A stretch of DNA of 64,000 nt from Halioglobus maricola (GCF_009388985.1 NZ_CP036422.1:3734501-3798500), one strand, 5' to 3'; counted from the first letter of the stretch, positions 8,947 to 18,398 are shown. Numbers and translations are program-made. The notes: generated from the letters alone by a model not told the origin.

Positions 8947-10218
8947 TTACAATTGCTCAACGCAGTAGCCCGCCACCTGGGCGAATACACGTTTGAGGTT
9001 GTGGTGATTATTGAAACCGCCAACGATGCTGCTCACAGCAGGCGCGTCGGCAGCCGCTGGATCGCGAGCACAAACGTGGCGAAATACTTTCTGTACCTGG
9101 CATTGCGCAAACGCATCACTGTTAGCCAGCTCCCGCCCCAGTGACGATGCGCCGTCACCTTCGGCGTAAGCCGCATTGACCGCGAGATCGACATTGCCAC
9201 TGCCGCCGGCATCACCCTGCCAGCCGACCCGGCCACTGTTCACGCCCAGGCGCCAATAGTTTGTCCAGTGATCGTTGGGCGTTACGTAGCCAGTGCCGAA
9301 GGTCGCGCCATTGATCAGGTATTTTGGTTGCACGGCGCCCGGTGAATAGACGAGCTGCCCAAGGTCTTTACGCTGGTCCAACTCGAGGCCGGGGGCCTCC
9401 TCTTCACTCGGGTAGGGAAAATCATAGTAGGCGTAGGCCTGGGCCAGCGGATCCATACCTGCGTGGCACTCGACACAATTATTCAGAAACAGCCGGCTGT
9501 CACCACCGGGAGAGCGCGACACGTCCTGGCGTATACGATCAGCAGGCCGGGTCGCATCCTTCAGTTGCTCCAGGTCCATGCAAAGGTGATTGAGCACAGT
9601 GAACCGGAACATGGCGCGATTGGTGCCATCGACAAAATAGGCTCGGGCTGCGGCTCGCGTACTGACCACCCCTGCCACTGCTGCTGCCGGCAACCCAGTA
9701 ACGCTGCTCTGGCTGCGTCGCACCAATACCTGCTCATCGCCGAGATTGGCGCCTGACGCTTCAAGCGCTTCATAGTGATCATTGTTGCCGCCGGCATAGG
9801 CCGGCAGCCCTCCACCCTCACCCACGTACAACACGTCGGCAGAGAGAATATCGCGGAAATCAGCCTCATCACGGACCAGGCCGATCACCGTCGCACTGTA
9901 ATCGTTGAGCGGCGCAAAGGCATCCTGCTCTTCGTTGGTCCAGGGTGTGACCCAGTTCTTGAGCACCACCGTGTAGAAATCACCGGTGGCTGCGACCCCG
10001 GGAGCACCATCTATCGCGTACAGGCCCGCCTCCTCACTGCGGCCAGCCTCCAGCGCGGAGGCCATTGCGTCAAGCATGGCATCCGTAGGAGGCACGCCGG
10101 TGAGCCGGTCGTGCATTCGCCGCGCCTGGTCCTGGCTATCTGCCAGTGAATTGGAGGCACAGCAAAGCAGTGCCATCAACAGGGCGCAGCGGGATTTTAG
10201 CGTGGGAAACATAGTCAT
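8947..10218 (-). CDS. Exported monoheme c-type cytochrome-like protein
   Basis: 423 residues from the ATG at 10218. A longer open frame upstream to 10467 crosses the divergent promoter region and lacks a signal peptide at its start, so I rejected it; an ATG at 10212 is also possible. The N-terminus (LKSRCALLMALLCCASNSLA) is a Sec signal, possibly lipoprotein-like. One haem motif, CVECH, is at about residues 248-252 in the context LNNCVECHAGMDP. Several other Cys residues near the C-terminus (CQVQ, CAR, YCVEQL) may form disulfides. It is the first gene of the minus-strand run and is divergent from the HzsA-like gene with a 225-base gap. Role in electron transfer is inferred. Confidence 0.8.
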   Translation of the reverse strand: MTMFPTLKSRCALLMALLCCASNSLADSQDQARRMHDRLTGVPPTDAMLDAMASALEAGRSEEAGLYAIDGAPGVAATGDFYTVVLKNWVTPWTNEEQDAFAPLNDYSATVIGLVRDEADFRDILSADVLYVGEGGGLPAYAGGNNDHYEALEASGANLGDEQVLVRRSQSSVTGLPAAAVAGVVSTRAAARAYFVDGTNRAMFRFTVLNHLCMDLEQLKDATRPADRIRQDVSRSPGGDSRLFLNNCVECHAGMDPLAQAYAYYDFPYPSEEEAPGLELDQRKDLGQLVYSPGAVQPKYLINGATFGTGYVTPNDHWTNYWRLGVNSGRVGWQGDAGGSGNVDLAVNAAYAEGDGASSLGRELANSDAFAQCQVQKVFRHVCARDPAAADAPAVSSIVGGFNNHHNLKRVFAQVAGYCVEQL

Positions 10219-10443
10219 CAGGTTTTTTTGGGCATTGCATGCCTCTGCTTTAAAAATTGCAAAGCCCAGCCTGATGGACAAGTTTTTTTCCGAGAAAAGT
10301 GAAGTTTTCGCGAAACATGGTTTTGCACAAGATTGCAGAAAGTAAAACCTGCGCTTTTCTCTGGTTTTCCCTTGCCGCGCTCTACCACCGCTGCAAAGCT
10401 TTCCGCGATATCTACTGGGAGAAGCCAGCGGCGAGCGGCGAGT

Positions 10444-13212
10444 ATGCGCGTAAACAAACACCTCCAAGGCCCTGCTACGGCGTTACTGCTGGCGGCGATT
10501 TCCGCCTGCGGTGGCGGGGGCGGCAGCGGTGCCGGCGGCGTCAGCCTGGTAGCGGGCGACCAAGGTGAAGACCCGGTCGTTGTGGAGATCCCTATCGCCT
10601 ACATCCGCCGCCCAATTCCGCAAGAAATCAGTGATTTACGCGACCCGCTGGCATTCAACCCAGGCGCCGAGCTGCTGGTGCGAGAGCGCGCTTCAACCAC
10701 CGCCGACGACATCGACATCACCGAACAATTGCGTGCCATCGCTGCCGAGGAACTGGGCGTCGACAGCAGCGCCCTGATGGTCGACATCAAAGATCTGGAG
10801 AGCTCTTACGACGGCTCTACACTGATTTTCGCTGCGCGCCTGGTGCCGGAACCCGTGGCCGCCAACCTCGAGCTCACCACCTGGAACCTGTGGCAGTTCG
10901 ACCTGGAAACCGGCGAGGCGAGCTACGTAATTCCCTCACGCATCAAGCGCAATGAAGGCCTCGAAACCGGCGGTGCACAAGACATAGCGCCACACTTTCT
11001 GCCCGATGACCGCATCGTATTCAGCTCCACCCGACAGGCCACAAGCCAGGCACGCCAACTGGACGAGGGCCGCGCGCTGCTATTCGCTGCATTGGACGAA
11101 GATGGCGACGACCCGGCTGCGGTACTGCATATTTACGACCCCTTGTTGCGGGGGGAAGAGTTCCAGCAAATCTCCTTCAACCGCAGCCACGATCTGGACC
11201 CCACAGTAATGGCTGACGGTGAGATCCTGTTCAGTCGCTGGAACAACAGCACCGAAGACCATATCAGCCTCTATCGTATTCGCCCTTCTGGCGCCGGGCT
11301 GTCACCGCTCTACGGTGCCCACAGCCGCAGTAGCGGCACTGACGGCGCAAACATTGTGTTCTCGCGACCACGACAACTGGATGATGGCCGAATCGCGGCA
11401 CTGACACACGACTATGCCCCGGTGAGCCTCGGCGGTGAAATCGTGCTCATAAACACCGCTGATTACAGCGACTACGAGCAGGGCCTTTGGCAAAACGCGG
11501 GGGCGAGCGGCCCCGGTCATGCCCCCCTCACCGATACCGAGGTTCGCAGCGACAACCTGCTGTCTCGGGGCGGCCAGTACGGCAGTATGTACCCGCTGCG
11601 AGATGGCACCGGACGGCTGCTCGTGACCTGGAGTGAATGTCGTGTCATCGACGAGGAAAGTGCCGGTGATCTCGCCCCCTGCACACTGCAGCCAGACAAT
11701 GAAGACGCCGCACCTCCGCTGTATGGTGCATGGGTTTATGACCCCAGCGAAAACACCCAACGCCCAGTGGTCCTCGCAGAAGAGGATGTGTGGATCAGCG
11801 AAATTATCGCAGCGGAGAACCGGAACTTCCCGCAAGTGTTACCAAGGGCGGAAGCCGAAATCCCAGAGCTCGCCAGCGTCGGTATGGGTCAACTGCGTAT
11901 CGACAGTGTCTACGCTGTCGACGGTGTAGACGAATCTCCCGCCGGCATTGCAAACCATGCCCGGCCTGGTAGTGCTGCATTTACCGAGCGTCCCGCACGA
12001 TTCCTGAGGATTATCCAGCCGGTGCCGCTGCCAGACCCGGACGTATACGAGATCCCTCGCTACGCATTTGGGGTGAGCACTGGCTTTGGGTTCCGCGAAA
12101 TTCTTGGCTATGTACCGATAGAACCTGATGGTTCTGTGAGAGTGAACGTGCCGGCGGACAGAACCTTCGCTTTTGAAGCGCTGGATGTTCGCGGCCGCAG
12201 GGTAGGACCTCGCCACGACTACTGGCTGCAGATCAGCGCCGGTGAAGTACTGCAATGCACAGGCTGCCATGCCCATGACACCGGCCTGCCCCACGGCGTA
12301 CGCGATTCCCAACCGGACTCAGCCAACCCCGGAGCTCGCTCGCTCGGCAGCGGTGTTACCGGCTTCCCGGCCACCAATACAGACCTTCTTTTCGCCACCG
12401 AACCTGGCGCGACCATGGCCTCTACCTGGGACTTCCACATGCCCGAGGACAACCCGATCGCACCCGCCCGCGATATCCAGCTGGCTCCCGCCTACACCGA
12501 TGCCTGGAGCTCACCGCAGCTCACACCCGAGAGCGCCATTAACGACCGGGAATACGACCCTGCCTGGCTGGACATTCCACCGGAGCTGGCGATTATTGCG
12601 CGCACTCCCGGCAGCGATCAGGCAGCGCGCGCGGTAATCAATTACCCGGATCACATTCAGCCTATCTGGGAGCGGATGCGCGCGCCCATTGCCGACCCGG
12701 AAGGGAATCTGCACGAGACGTGTATCTCCTGCCACAGCACGGCAGGAGACACACTGGTACCCGCCGCGCAACTCGACCTGAGTAGCCTGCCTTCAGACGT
12801 TGACCCGGATCACTACCGTTCCTATCGCGAATTGCTCAACGGCGACAATGAACAATGGCTGGACGGCACTGGCGTAGTCGCCGATCGCCTGCGCGAGTGC
12901 ACCACGCTGGACGACGACGGCAACACCCTCGTTACGACAACCGGCATTGCTGTAGCAGCAGTGGCCCGTGCCGGTGCAGCAAACGGCAGCGACCCATTCT
13001 TTGCGTGTTTTGAAGGCGGCAGCTGCGGCCCGGACGATGCTCCACCGCTACCGGACAACTGCATTGAGGATGGAGAGCCAGTGCCCGCTACCCGCAATAC
13101 CATCAACCATACAGGGACACTGTCAGAAGCTGAGCTCAACCTGATTTCAGAGTGGCTCGATATTGGCGCGCAGTACTTCAATAATCCCTTCGATGCGCGG
13201 CTGCAGGACTAG
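10444..13212 (+). CDS. HzsA-like diheme lipoprotein
   Basis: 922 residues from the ATG at 10444, chosen because it directly precedes a signal peptide with lipobox ISAC followed by a poly-Gly linker. The N-terminal half has the IPIAYIRRPIP opening and beta-propeller-like phrases (DIAPHFLPDDRIVFSSTRQ, LDPTVMADGEILFSRWN) typical of proteins related to the hydrazine synthase alpha subunit middle domain. Two haem c motifs follow: CTGCH (605-609) and CISCH (760-764). Family members occur well outside anammox bacteria, and no other hydrazine synthase subunit is seen here, so hydrazine formation is not implied. It leads a plus-strand run ending at 16435 and faces the other haem proteins divergently. 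Confidence 0.8.
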   Translation: MRVNKHLQGPATALLLAAISACGGGGGSGAGGVSLVAGDQGEDPVVVEIPIAYIRRPIPQEISDLRDPLAFNPGAELLVRERASTTADDIDITEQLRAIAAEELGVDSSALMVDIKDLESSYDGSTLIFAARLVPEPVAANLELTTWNLWQFDLETGEASYVIPSRIKRNEGLETGGAQDIAPHFLPDDRIVFSSTRQATSQARQLDEGRALLFAALDEDGDDPAAVLHIYDPLLRGEEFQQISFNRSHDLDPTVMADGEILFSRWNNSTEDHISLYRIRPSGAGLSPLYGAHSRSSGTDGANIVFSRPRQLDDGRIAALTHDYAPVSLGGEIVLINTADYSDYEQGLWQNAGASGPGHAPLTDTEVRSDNLLSRGGQYGSMYPLRDGTGRLLVTWSECRVIDEESAGDLAPCTLQPDNEDAAPPLYGAWVYDPSENTQRPVVLAEEDVWISEIIAAENRNFPQVLPRAEAEIPELASVGMGQLRIDSVYAVDGVDESPAGIANHARPGSAAFTERPARFLRIIQPVPLPDPDVYEIPRYAFGVSTGFGFREILGYVPIEPDGSVRVNVPADRTFAFEALDVRGRRVGPRHDYWLQISAGEVLQCTGCHAHDTGLPHGVRDSQPDSANPGARSLGSGVTGFPATNTDLLFATEPGATMASTWDFHMPEDNPIAPARDIQLAPAYTDAWSSPQLTPESAINDREYDPAWLDIPPELAIIARTPGSDQAARAVINYPDHIQPIWERMRAPIADPEGNLHETCISCHSTAGDTLVPAAQLDLSSLPSDVDPDHYRSYRELLNGDNEQWLDGTGVVADRLRECTTLDDDGNTLVTTTGIAVAAVARAGAANGSDPFFACFEGGSCGPDDAPPLPDNCIEDGEPVPATRNTINHTGTLSEAELNLISEWLDIGAQYFNNPFDARLQD

Positions 13213-13215
13213 ACA

Positions 13216-13974
13216 GTGCGCACTCTTGTATCAGCAATGTTGCCCTGCTGGTTTGCTCTGGCCCTCTCTGGCACCGCGCCTATCGCAACGGCGGAAGAGG
13301 AAGAGGCAGCTACCAGTACAGTCGCCGAAGCGTATCTTGAGATGCATACCCACCCGGGGCGCACTTACCCTGTGTTCTATGTGGCAGAGCGAGGTGAGAC
13401 GATCGAGCTGCTCAAGCGACGCACCGACTGGATCAAGGTGCGCAACCAGCGCGGCGTGGAGGGTTGGGCCCACGTGGACGCGATTGGCCGCACGCTGGAC
13501 GAAAGTGGTGCTGAGCTTGGACTGAGCAGCCCTGACATGGATGTCTTCGCCACACGCGCATGGGAAGTAGGCTTTATGCTGGGCGACCAGGAAAGCACCG
13601 ACGCAGTGGGTCTTTACGGCGGCTGGCACTTCACCCGCAACCTGTCACTGGAAGCGGAGTACACAGAAAACTACGGCGACTTTTCCGATGGGCGCATGCT
13701 GACTGCTAGCGTCGTACACCAGATGTTTCCACACTGGCGCTACTCACCCTTTTTCACTATCGGCGGCGGCGCACGCGAAACCAGCCCGCGATCCAGTCTG
13801 GTCATGACAGAGGATCGCACTGACGGTGTGGCCAGCGTCGGTGCAGGCATGCGCATTTATCTCACAGGCCGGCTAATGCTGCGCCTGCAATACAAACACT
13901 ATGTGGTCATGACAGATCGCGACGACGACGAGGAGGTAGGGGAATGGAAAGTTGGCATAAGCGCATTCTTCTAG
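13216..13974 (+). CDS. SH3-domain outer-membrane beta-barrel protein
   Basis: 252 residues from a GTG 3 bases after the previous stop. A signal peptide (to about residue 26) is followed by a bacterial SH3-like domain (about 38-90: [30 protein letters not shown]). A C-terminal OmpA-like 8-strand barrel of alternating hydrophobic strands follows and ends in Phe (SAFF), the usual outer-membrane insertion signal. The 3' end overlaps the next barrel gene by 31 bases, so both are probably made together. The SH3 part could bind peptidoglycan or a partner in the periplasm. No specific function can be named. Confidence 0.8.
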   Translation: MRTLVSAMLPCWFALALSGTAPIATAEEEEAATSTVAEAYLEMHTHPGRTYPVFYVAERGETIELLKRRTDWIKVRNQRGVEGWAHVDAIGRTLDESGAELGLSSPDMDVFATRAWEVGFMLGDQESTDAVGLYGGWHFTRNLSLEAEYTENYGDFSDGRMLTASVVHQMFPHWRYSPFFTIGGGARETSPRSSLVMTEDRTDGVASVGAGMRIYLTGRLMLRLQYKHYVVMTDRDDDEEVGEWKVGISAFF

Positions 13975-14576
13975 GGGCAGCACTAGCAGCTGCAGCAGTG
14001 AGCGCTAGCGCTCAAGACCCGATAGAGGTAGTTGAACCAGACCTGGACCGCAGGGAAGTTCAGAGCCCGGCAATAGACACAGAGGATTTCGAAATTGGGA
14101 TATTCGCCGGCGTCCTGAGCGTGACGGACTTTGCCAGTGAGCCAGTTTACGGACTGCGGGCGGCCTGGCACATCAGCGAAAGCTTCTTCTTTGAAGGTAA
14201 CTACGGCACCTCTGAAGTGGATCTGACAAGCTACGAAAAACTCAGTGGCGGCGCCCCACTGTTCGAAGACGAAGAGCGAGATTACACCTTCTACAATCTC
14301 GCCGTAGGCTGGAACTTCCTGCCCGGAGAAATCTATTTTTCGGAGAGTCGCGCTTTCAAATCGGACATGTACCTGCTTGGCGGCGTAGGTGGCACCGACT
14401 TCCTGGGTGACAACTGGTTCACCGCCACCGTCGGTGTCGGCTACCGCCTGCTGTTTAACGACTCATTCGCCGCCCGGATGGATGTGCGCGACCACATCTT
14501 CGACCGTGACGTCTTCGGTGAGGACGAAACCACCCACAATATCGAGTGGACCCTCGGGGTCACCTACTTCTTCTAG
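13944..14576 (+). CDS. Outer-membrane beta-barrel protein
   Basis: 210 residues. It has a Sec signal peptide ending near ASAQ (residue 24), then amphipathic beta strands ([46 protein letters not shown]) and a terminal Phe-Phe. This matches small outer-membrane barrel-domain proteins. It begins inside the end of the SH3-barrel gene (31-base overlap), and the TlpA-like gene follows 10 bases after its stop. Being the second barrel of the run suggests a surface complex with the haem lipoproteins; that is inference from context only. Confidence 0.8.
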   Translation: MESWHKRILLGAALAAAAVSASAQDPIEVVEPDLDRREVQSPAIDTEDFEIGIFAGVLSVTDFASEPVYGLRAAWHISESFFFEGNYGTSEVDLTSYEKLSGGAPLFEDEERDYTFYNLAVGWNFLPGEIYFSESRAFKSDMYLLGGVGGTDFLGDNWFTATVGVGYRLLFNDSFAARMDVRDHIFDRDVFGEDETTHNIEWTLGVTYFF

Positions 14577-14586
14577 GAGCTATGTC

Positions 14587-15069
14587 ATGAGACTGCTAGT
14601 TACCCTCGCCCTGTCACTGAGTTGCAGCCTTGCACTGGCACTGACGGAGGACGGACCCGCCGCCAACTTCACCCTGAAAAGCGCGGACGGTAGCAATATG
14701 CGGCTGAGCGAGCACCGGGGCGAAGTGGTGCTGATCAATTTCTGGGCCTCATGGTGCGGGCCCTGCCGTCAGGAAATGCCGGAACTTGAACGCCTACAGC
14801 AGCAATATCATGACCTGGGTTTCACTGTGTTCGGTATCAACGTAGAGCAGGACAGGGAAGCTGCAGATCGGACCCTTAAGGACATCCCCGTCACCTTCCC
14901 CGTGCTTTTTGATGTGGAGAACACGGTCAGCGAAACTTATGGCGTGGACGCCATGCCCGCCACAGTCCTGGTGGATCGCAACGGCGTTATCCGCTTTGCC
15001 CATCGCGGCTACAAACCGGGCTACGAGCAGCTCTATGAAGAACAGATTCGCGCGCTGCTCAGGGAGTAG
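14587..15069 (+). CDS. TlpA-family thiol:disulfide oxidoreductase
   Basis: 160 residues from the ATG at 14587, which starts a clear signal peptide (RLLVTLALSLSCSLALA). The thioredoxin fold has the active site WCGPC at residues 56-60 in the context LINFWASWCGPCRQEMP, and the cis-Pro in MPATVLVD. Such proteins keep apo-cytochrome or other periplasmic Cys residues reduced. Here it sits between haem-protein genes and a micro-lipoprotein with a CGC terminus, so either could be its substrate. The DUF4266 gene follows after 6 bases. Confidence 0.92.
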   Translation: MRLLVTLALSLSCSLALALTEDGPAANFTLKSADGSNMRLSEHRGEVVLINFWASWCGPCRQEMPELERLQQQYHDLGFTVFGINVEQDREAADRTLKDIPVTFPVLFDVENTVSETYGVDAMPATVLVDRNGVIRFAHRGYKPGYEQLYEEQIRALLRE

Positions 15070-15075
15070 TAGTTA

Positions 15076-15300
15076 ATGAAGGCACTCAAACTCGCAGGAC
15101 TGTTTGCGCTGCTCGCATGCACCGGCTGCAGTGGCATTGAGCCCTGGGTGAAGCCCTACGAGCGCCAGTACCTGGCGGACCCGATCATGCGGTTTGAGCG
15201 AGACCCTGTCGCCGGCGCATATACCAAGCACGTTTACCAGGCCCGGGAAGGCGCCAGGGGCGCCGAAGGCGGCGCAGGAGTTGGCTGTGGCTGTAACTAG
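15076..15300 (+). CDS. DUF4266 micro-lipoprotein with CGCN terminus
   Basis: 74 residues. The lipoprotein signal is LLACTGCSG, with a likely lipidated Cys at about residue 18. The mature part has VKPYERQYLADPIM, the DUF4266 hallmark, then an Ala/Gly-rich tail ending in Cys-Gly-Cys-Asn. Neighbouring TlpA-like, DUF3570 and ApbE genes are the usual companions of this family as I know it. The function of the family is unknown. The last 14 bases overlap the DUF3570 reading frame. The two closely spaced terminal Cys residues could bind metal, form a thioether or disulfide, or be the TlpA substrate. Confidence 0.85.
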   Translation: MKALKLAGLFALLACTGCSGIEPWVKPYERQYLADPIMRFERDPVAGAYTKHVYQAREGARGAEGGAGVGCGCN

Positions 15301-16435
15301 ATACCTGACGCTTACCCTGTTGCTGGTGTTGCCGGGCCTCGCAAAAGCTGTCGTTCTGCCCGACGAGCGCGCCGACCTGATGTATCACCGCTACGATGGT
15401 GGCGGCGTCACCGTGGATGGCCCCTCGGTGCTGGTGCGCAAAAACTTCAAGGAAAGTGTCTCGATCAGTGGCAACTACTATGTGGATAATATCACCAGCG
15501 CCTCTATAGACGTGCTCGCCACCGGAGCCAGTGAATACACCGAGGAGCGCACCGAATACTCACTCGGGGGAGAATACCTCTACGGCAAAAGCCTGTTCAG
15601 TGCGGGCGCCACCTACAGTGACGAGAGCGACTACGAAGCGAGTACCTTCGCGCTGGGCGTCAGCCAGGACTTCTTTGGCGATCTCACGACCGTGAGCTTT
15701 GGCTACGCCCTGGGTCAGGACGATGTGTTCCAGAACGGCAATGATGATTTCGCCGGCGAGGTCGACAGGCACAGCTTCCGCATCGGGCTCTCGCAGATAC
15801 TCACCCCCAAACTGATCGCCGACTTTAACTACGAACTGATTACCGACGAGGGGTATCTCAACAACCCTTACCGCAGTTACCGCTATGTCAGCGACCCTCT
15901 GGACCCTGCCGCGGGTTACACCTTTGCCACAGAGGTCTACCCGGAAACGCGCACCTCGGATGCGGCCTCACTGCAGTTTCGCTATCGCCTGCCCTGGCAT
16001 GCCGCCGTGGGAGGCAGCTACCGCTACTTTACCGACGACTGGGGCATCGATGCCCATACAACGCAGCTTTCCTACACTCACGTTTTATTCGACAACTGGA
16101 CGATCGATCTCAAGTACCGCTGGTACAGCCAGGGCAACGCCGATTTCTACCAGGACTTGTTTCTATTTCCCTCACAGGACGACAAAGACTACCGGGCGCG
16201 GGACAAGGAGCTAAGTGAATTCAGTGACCAGACGCTGTCGTTCTACGTGAACTACGAACACCCTCTCAACTGGCGTTTTGGCTACAAGGCGGGGCTCACT
16301 CTGCAGTACGATCGGATCAGCTTCGACTACGACAACTTCACCGACCTCACTGACGAACCGACGGTACCGGGCGAGGAGTCGCTCTACAGTTTTGATGCCG
16401 ACGTGATCAAGCTGCTGATTACTCTGTGGTACTGA
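15287..16435 (+). CDS. DUF3570 outer-membrane barrel protein
   Basis: 382 residues. I chose the GTG at 15287, which has an AGGAG motif 6 bases upstream and starts a signal peptide (RYLTLTLLLVLPGLAKA). In-frame upstream codons lie inside the DUF4266 gene and lack a signal. After the signal comes ERADLMYHRYDGGGVTVDGP, typical of DUF3570, then repeated amphipathic strands (SVSISGNYYVDNITSASIDV, YSLGGEYLYGKSLFSAGATY) to a C-terminal aromatic residue. A large outer-membrane barrel is likely. It overlaps DUF4266 by 14 bases upstream and its 3' end overlaps the convergent ApbE gene by 17 bases. Confidence 0.88.
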   Translation: MAVTRYLTLTLLLVLPGLAKAVVLPDERADLMYHRYDGGGVTVDGPSVLVRKNFKESVSISGNYYVDNITSASIDVLATGASEYTEERTEYSLGGEYLYGKSLFSAGATYSDESDYEASTFALGVSQDFFGDLTTVSFGYALGQDDVFQNGNDDFAGEVDRHSFRIGLSQILTPKLIADFNYELITDEGYLNNPYRSYRYVSDPLDPAAGYTFATEVYPETRTSDAASLQFRYRLPWHAAVGGSYRYFTDDWGIDAHTTQLSYTHVLFDNWTIDLKYRWYSQGNADFYQDLFLFPSQDDKDYRARDKELSEFSDQTLSFYVNYEHPLNWRFGYKAGLTLQYDRISFDYDNFTDLTDEPTVPGEESLYSFDADVIKLLITLWY

Positions 16436-17423
16436 GCAAAAGTTCGTCTGAATAATGGAGCTTGCCGTCTGCGTCGATGAGAATCGCGTCCACGCCCTCA
16501 AGGCTGTTGACCAGCGCCAGCCCGCGCTCAATACCCAGCACGAATACCGTGGTAGAGAGCGCATCGCAATCCAGCGACAGAGGCGCAATCACAGTTGCAC
16601 TTTGCAATCCATCAGCAGACTCGCCAGTGGCCGGATCCAGAATGTGATGATAGCGAACGCCCTCTTCCTCAAAAAAGCGCTCGTAGTCGCCAGAAGTAGA
16701 AACCGCGGTGTCTACCAGCGGAATAATCGCCGCGTACTCGCCCTCCTCGCGCGGGTGGCGAACACCAATCATGCGCGGCCGATCTCCCATGTCTCCGAGG
16801 ATTCGGCTATCACCACCTGCTGAAACCACCGCCGAAGTAATGCCCGCCGCAACGAGGATACTGATGCCTCGGTCCACGGCATAGCCTTTGGCGATACCGC
16901 CCAGATCCAATGCCATACCAGGGCGCGCAAAGGCAATAGTCTGTCCCTGGGCGTCGAGCACAATGGATCGAAAATCGATCGCAGCCTGCGCTGCCTTCAG
17001 TGTCTCCCGCTCTGGCCGTTTACCCGAACGGTAATCGTAGTGCTGGCCTGCCGCAGCGAAACTGATATCAAAAGCGCCGTTACTTAATTGTGAGTAGTGT
17101 AGAGAACGTAGGACAACATTGAACATCTCAGCGGAAACTTTTTGCGGTGAACGCGCTGCCTCCCGGTTTACCCGACTGATTTCGCTCGCCGGCTTCCATG
17201 GGCTCATCATCGTATCGAGGCGTTCAAATTCCGCGAACACCTGCGCCTGTAGGGCGCGGCCGACATCTGCATCGTCCGCCCACAACTCAACACGCACCTC
17301 GGTGCCCATTATGGCGCGACCCCCACTAAGCCATTCCCCGGCAGAGACTGCGGAGACCCGACACGCACACAGGATCAGCAACAGGACAATGTGCACGCGG
17401 CAATGTTGCCGACTGAAAACCAT
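16419..17423 (-). CDS. apbE: FAD:protein FMN transferase (ApbE)
   Basis: 334 residues from the ATG at 17423, which begins a membrane-anchoring signal segment (VHIVLLLILCACRVSA). Longer in-frame starts up to 17810 would run antisense through the aldo/keto reductase gene and were rejected. ApbE signatures are present: IMGTEVRVELW, DLGGIAKGYAVD, SAGGDSRILG, and HHILDPATGES with the His-Asp-Pro of the Mg/FAD site. ApbE attaches FMN to Thr or Ser of exported proteins using FAD. It converges on the DUF3570 gene with overlapping ends, completing the DUF4266/DUF3570/TlpA/ApbE set. No obvious FMN-acceptor motif was found in the partner proteins by eye. Confidence 0.92.
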   Translation of the reverse strand: MVFSRQHCRVHIVLLLILCACRVSAVSAGEWLSGGRAIMGTEVRVELWADDADVGRALQAQVFAEFERLDTMMSPWKPASEISRVNREAARSPQKVSAEMFNVVLRSLHYSQLSNGAFDISFAAAGQHYDYRSGKRPERETLKAAQAAIDFRSIVLDAQGQTIAFARPGMALDLGGIAKGYAVDRGISILVAAGITSAVVSAGGDSRILGDMGDRPRMIGVRHPREEGEYAAIIPLVDTAVSTSGDYERFFEEEGVRYHHILDPATGESADGLQSATVIAPLSLDCDALSTTVFVLGIERGLALVNSLEGVDAILIDADGKLHYSDELLLSTTE

Positions 17424-17525
17424 TAAACTATTTCCCAAAAAAGCTGTTGCGGCCACCATGCCTGCTTTGCCACCACCACACAAGCCGGGATACTCTTGAC
17501 GCCCCAAACCTTGACGCTGAACACT

Positions 17526-18392
17526 ATGACTCATTCCCCTTCGCGGCTGATATATGGCTGTATGCGACTTCCGACACACGACCTTGCCGCCTGCCGCCAG
17601 ATCCTGCAGGCCTGTCTCGACGTGGGAATAAATCATTTCGATCAAGCCGACATCTACGGCGGGGGGCAATGCGAAAAAGCCTTCGGAGACACCTGGAAGC
17701 ACATGGGCGTCCAGCGTCACGAAATCGTCCTCACGAGCAAGTGTGGCATCGTACTGAATGGACAACCACACCCCGCTTCGCCAAAGCGTTACGACTTCTC
17801 TCGCGCGCACATTGTCACGTCCGTGGAAAACTCACTGCGGAGACTGGACACAGACTATCTTGATCAACTCCTATTGCACCGACCGGATTTTCTGATGGAT
17901 CCGCACGAAGTCGCTGAGGCTTTTTCCCAACTGCAGCAATCCGGCAAGGTTCGCAACTTTGGCGTCAGTAACTTCACACGCTCACAGGTCGACCTCCTCA
18001 ACGGAGCGCTGCAGGAGACAGTGATCGCGCATCAGTCAGAATTCAGTTTACTGAACCTTAAATCACTCGAAGACGGCACGCTGGACCAATGCATGGCACA
18101 GGGCATCCAGTACCAGGCCTGGAGCCCATTGGCGGGCAGCTTTGGTGAGGCCACAGATAGTCAGCGCGCCCGTCTCCAGCAGGAACTCGTAATCCAGGCA
18201 GAGAAGTACCAGCTCGAAAGCTGGCTCGTCGCCCTGGCCTGGGTGCTGAAACACCCAGCCAGAATTCACCCTTTGCTTGGCACCACACGCCCCGAACGCA
18301 TTCTGAGTTCGATCTCCGCACTGGAAATCGATTACCACCGAGAGGACTGGTACGCTCTACTGGAAGCAAGCCGAGGTGTGGAGGTTGCCTGA
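17526..18392 (+). CDS. Aldo/keto reductase (YdhF-like)
   Basis: 288 residues from the ATG at 17526; a TTG at 17496 would only add a weak extension. TIM-barrel AKR signatures are present: LIYGCMRLP, FDQADIYGGG (catalytic Asp and Tyr), LTSKCG (Lys), LLLHRPD (His) and GVSNFTRSQ, plus the C-terminal cofactor loop LLGTTRPERI. It uses NAD(P)H to reduce carbonyls; the substrate is unknown. It is divergent from apbE with about 100 bases between, and convergent with the SDR gene, whose stop is 6 bases away. Cytosolic. Confidence 0.92.
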   Translation: MTHSPSRLIYGCMRLPTHDLAACRQILQACLDVGINHFDQADIYGGGQCEKAFGDTWKHMGVQRHEIVLTSKCGIVLNGQPHPASPKRYDFSRAHIVTSVENSLRRLDTDYLDQLLLHRPDFLMDPHEVAEAFSQLQQSGKVRNFGVSNFTRSQVDLLNGALQETVIAHQSEFSLLNLKSLEDGTLDQCMAQGIQYQAWSPLAGSFGEATDSQRARLQQELVIQAEKYQLESWLVALAWVLKHPARIHPLLGTTRPERILSSISALEIDYHREDWYALLEASRGVEVA

Positions 18393-18398
18393 AACTGG

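Noticed and set aside
10444..13212. Hydrazine synthase itself
   Set aside because: Only an alpha-subunit-like protein is present. No beta/gamma subunits or hydrazine dehydrogenase are visible, and HzsA-like proteins occur in non-anammox bacteria.
17424..17810. N-terminal extension of ApbE
   Set aside because: It would run antisense through the aldo/keto reductase coding start and has no family similarity, while the ATG at 17423 begins a proper signal segment.
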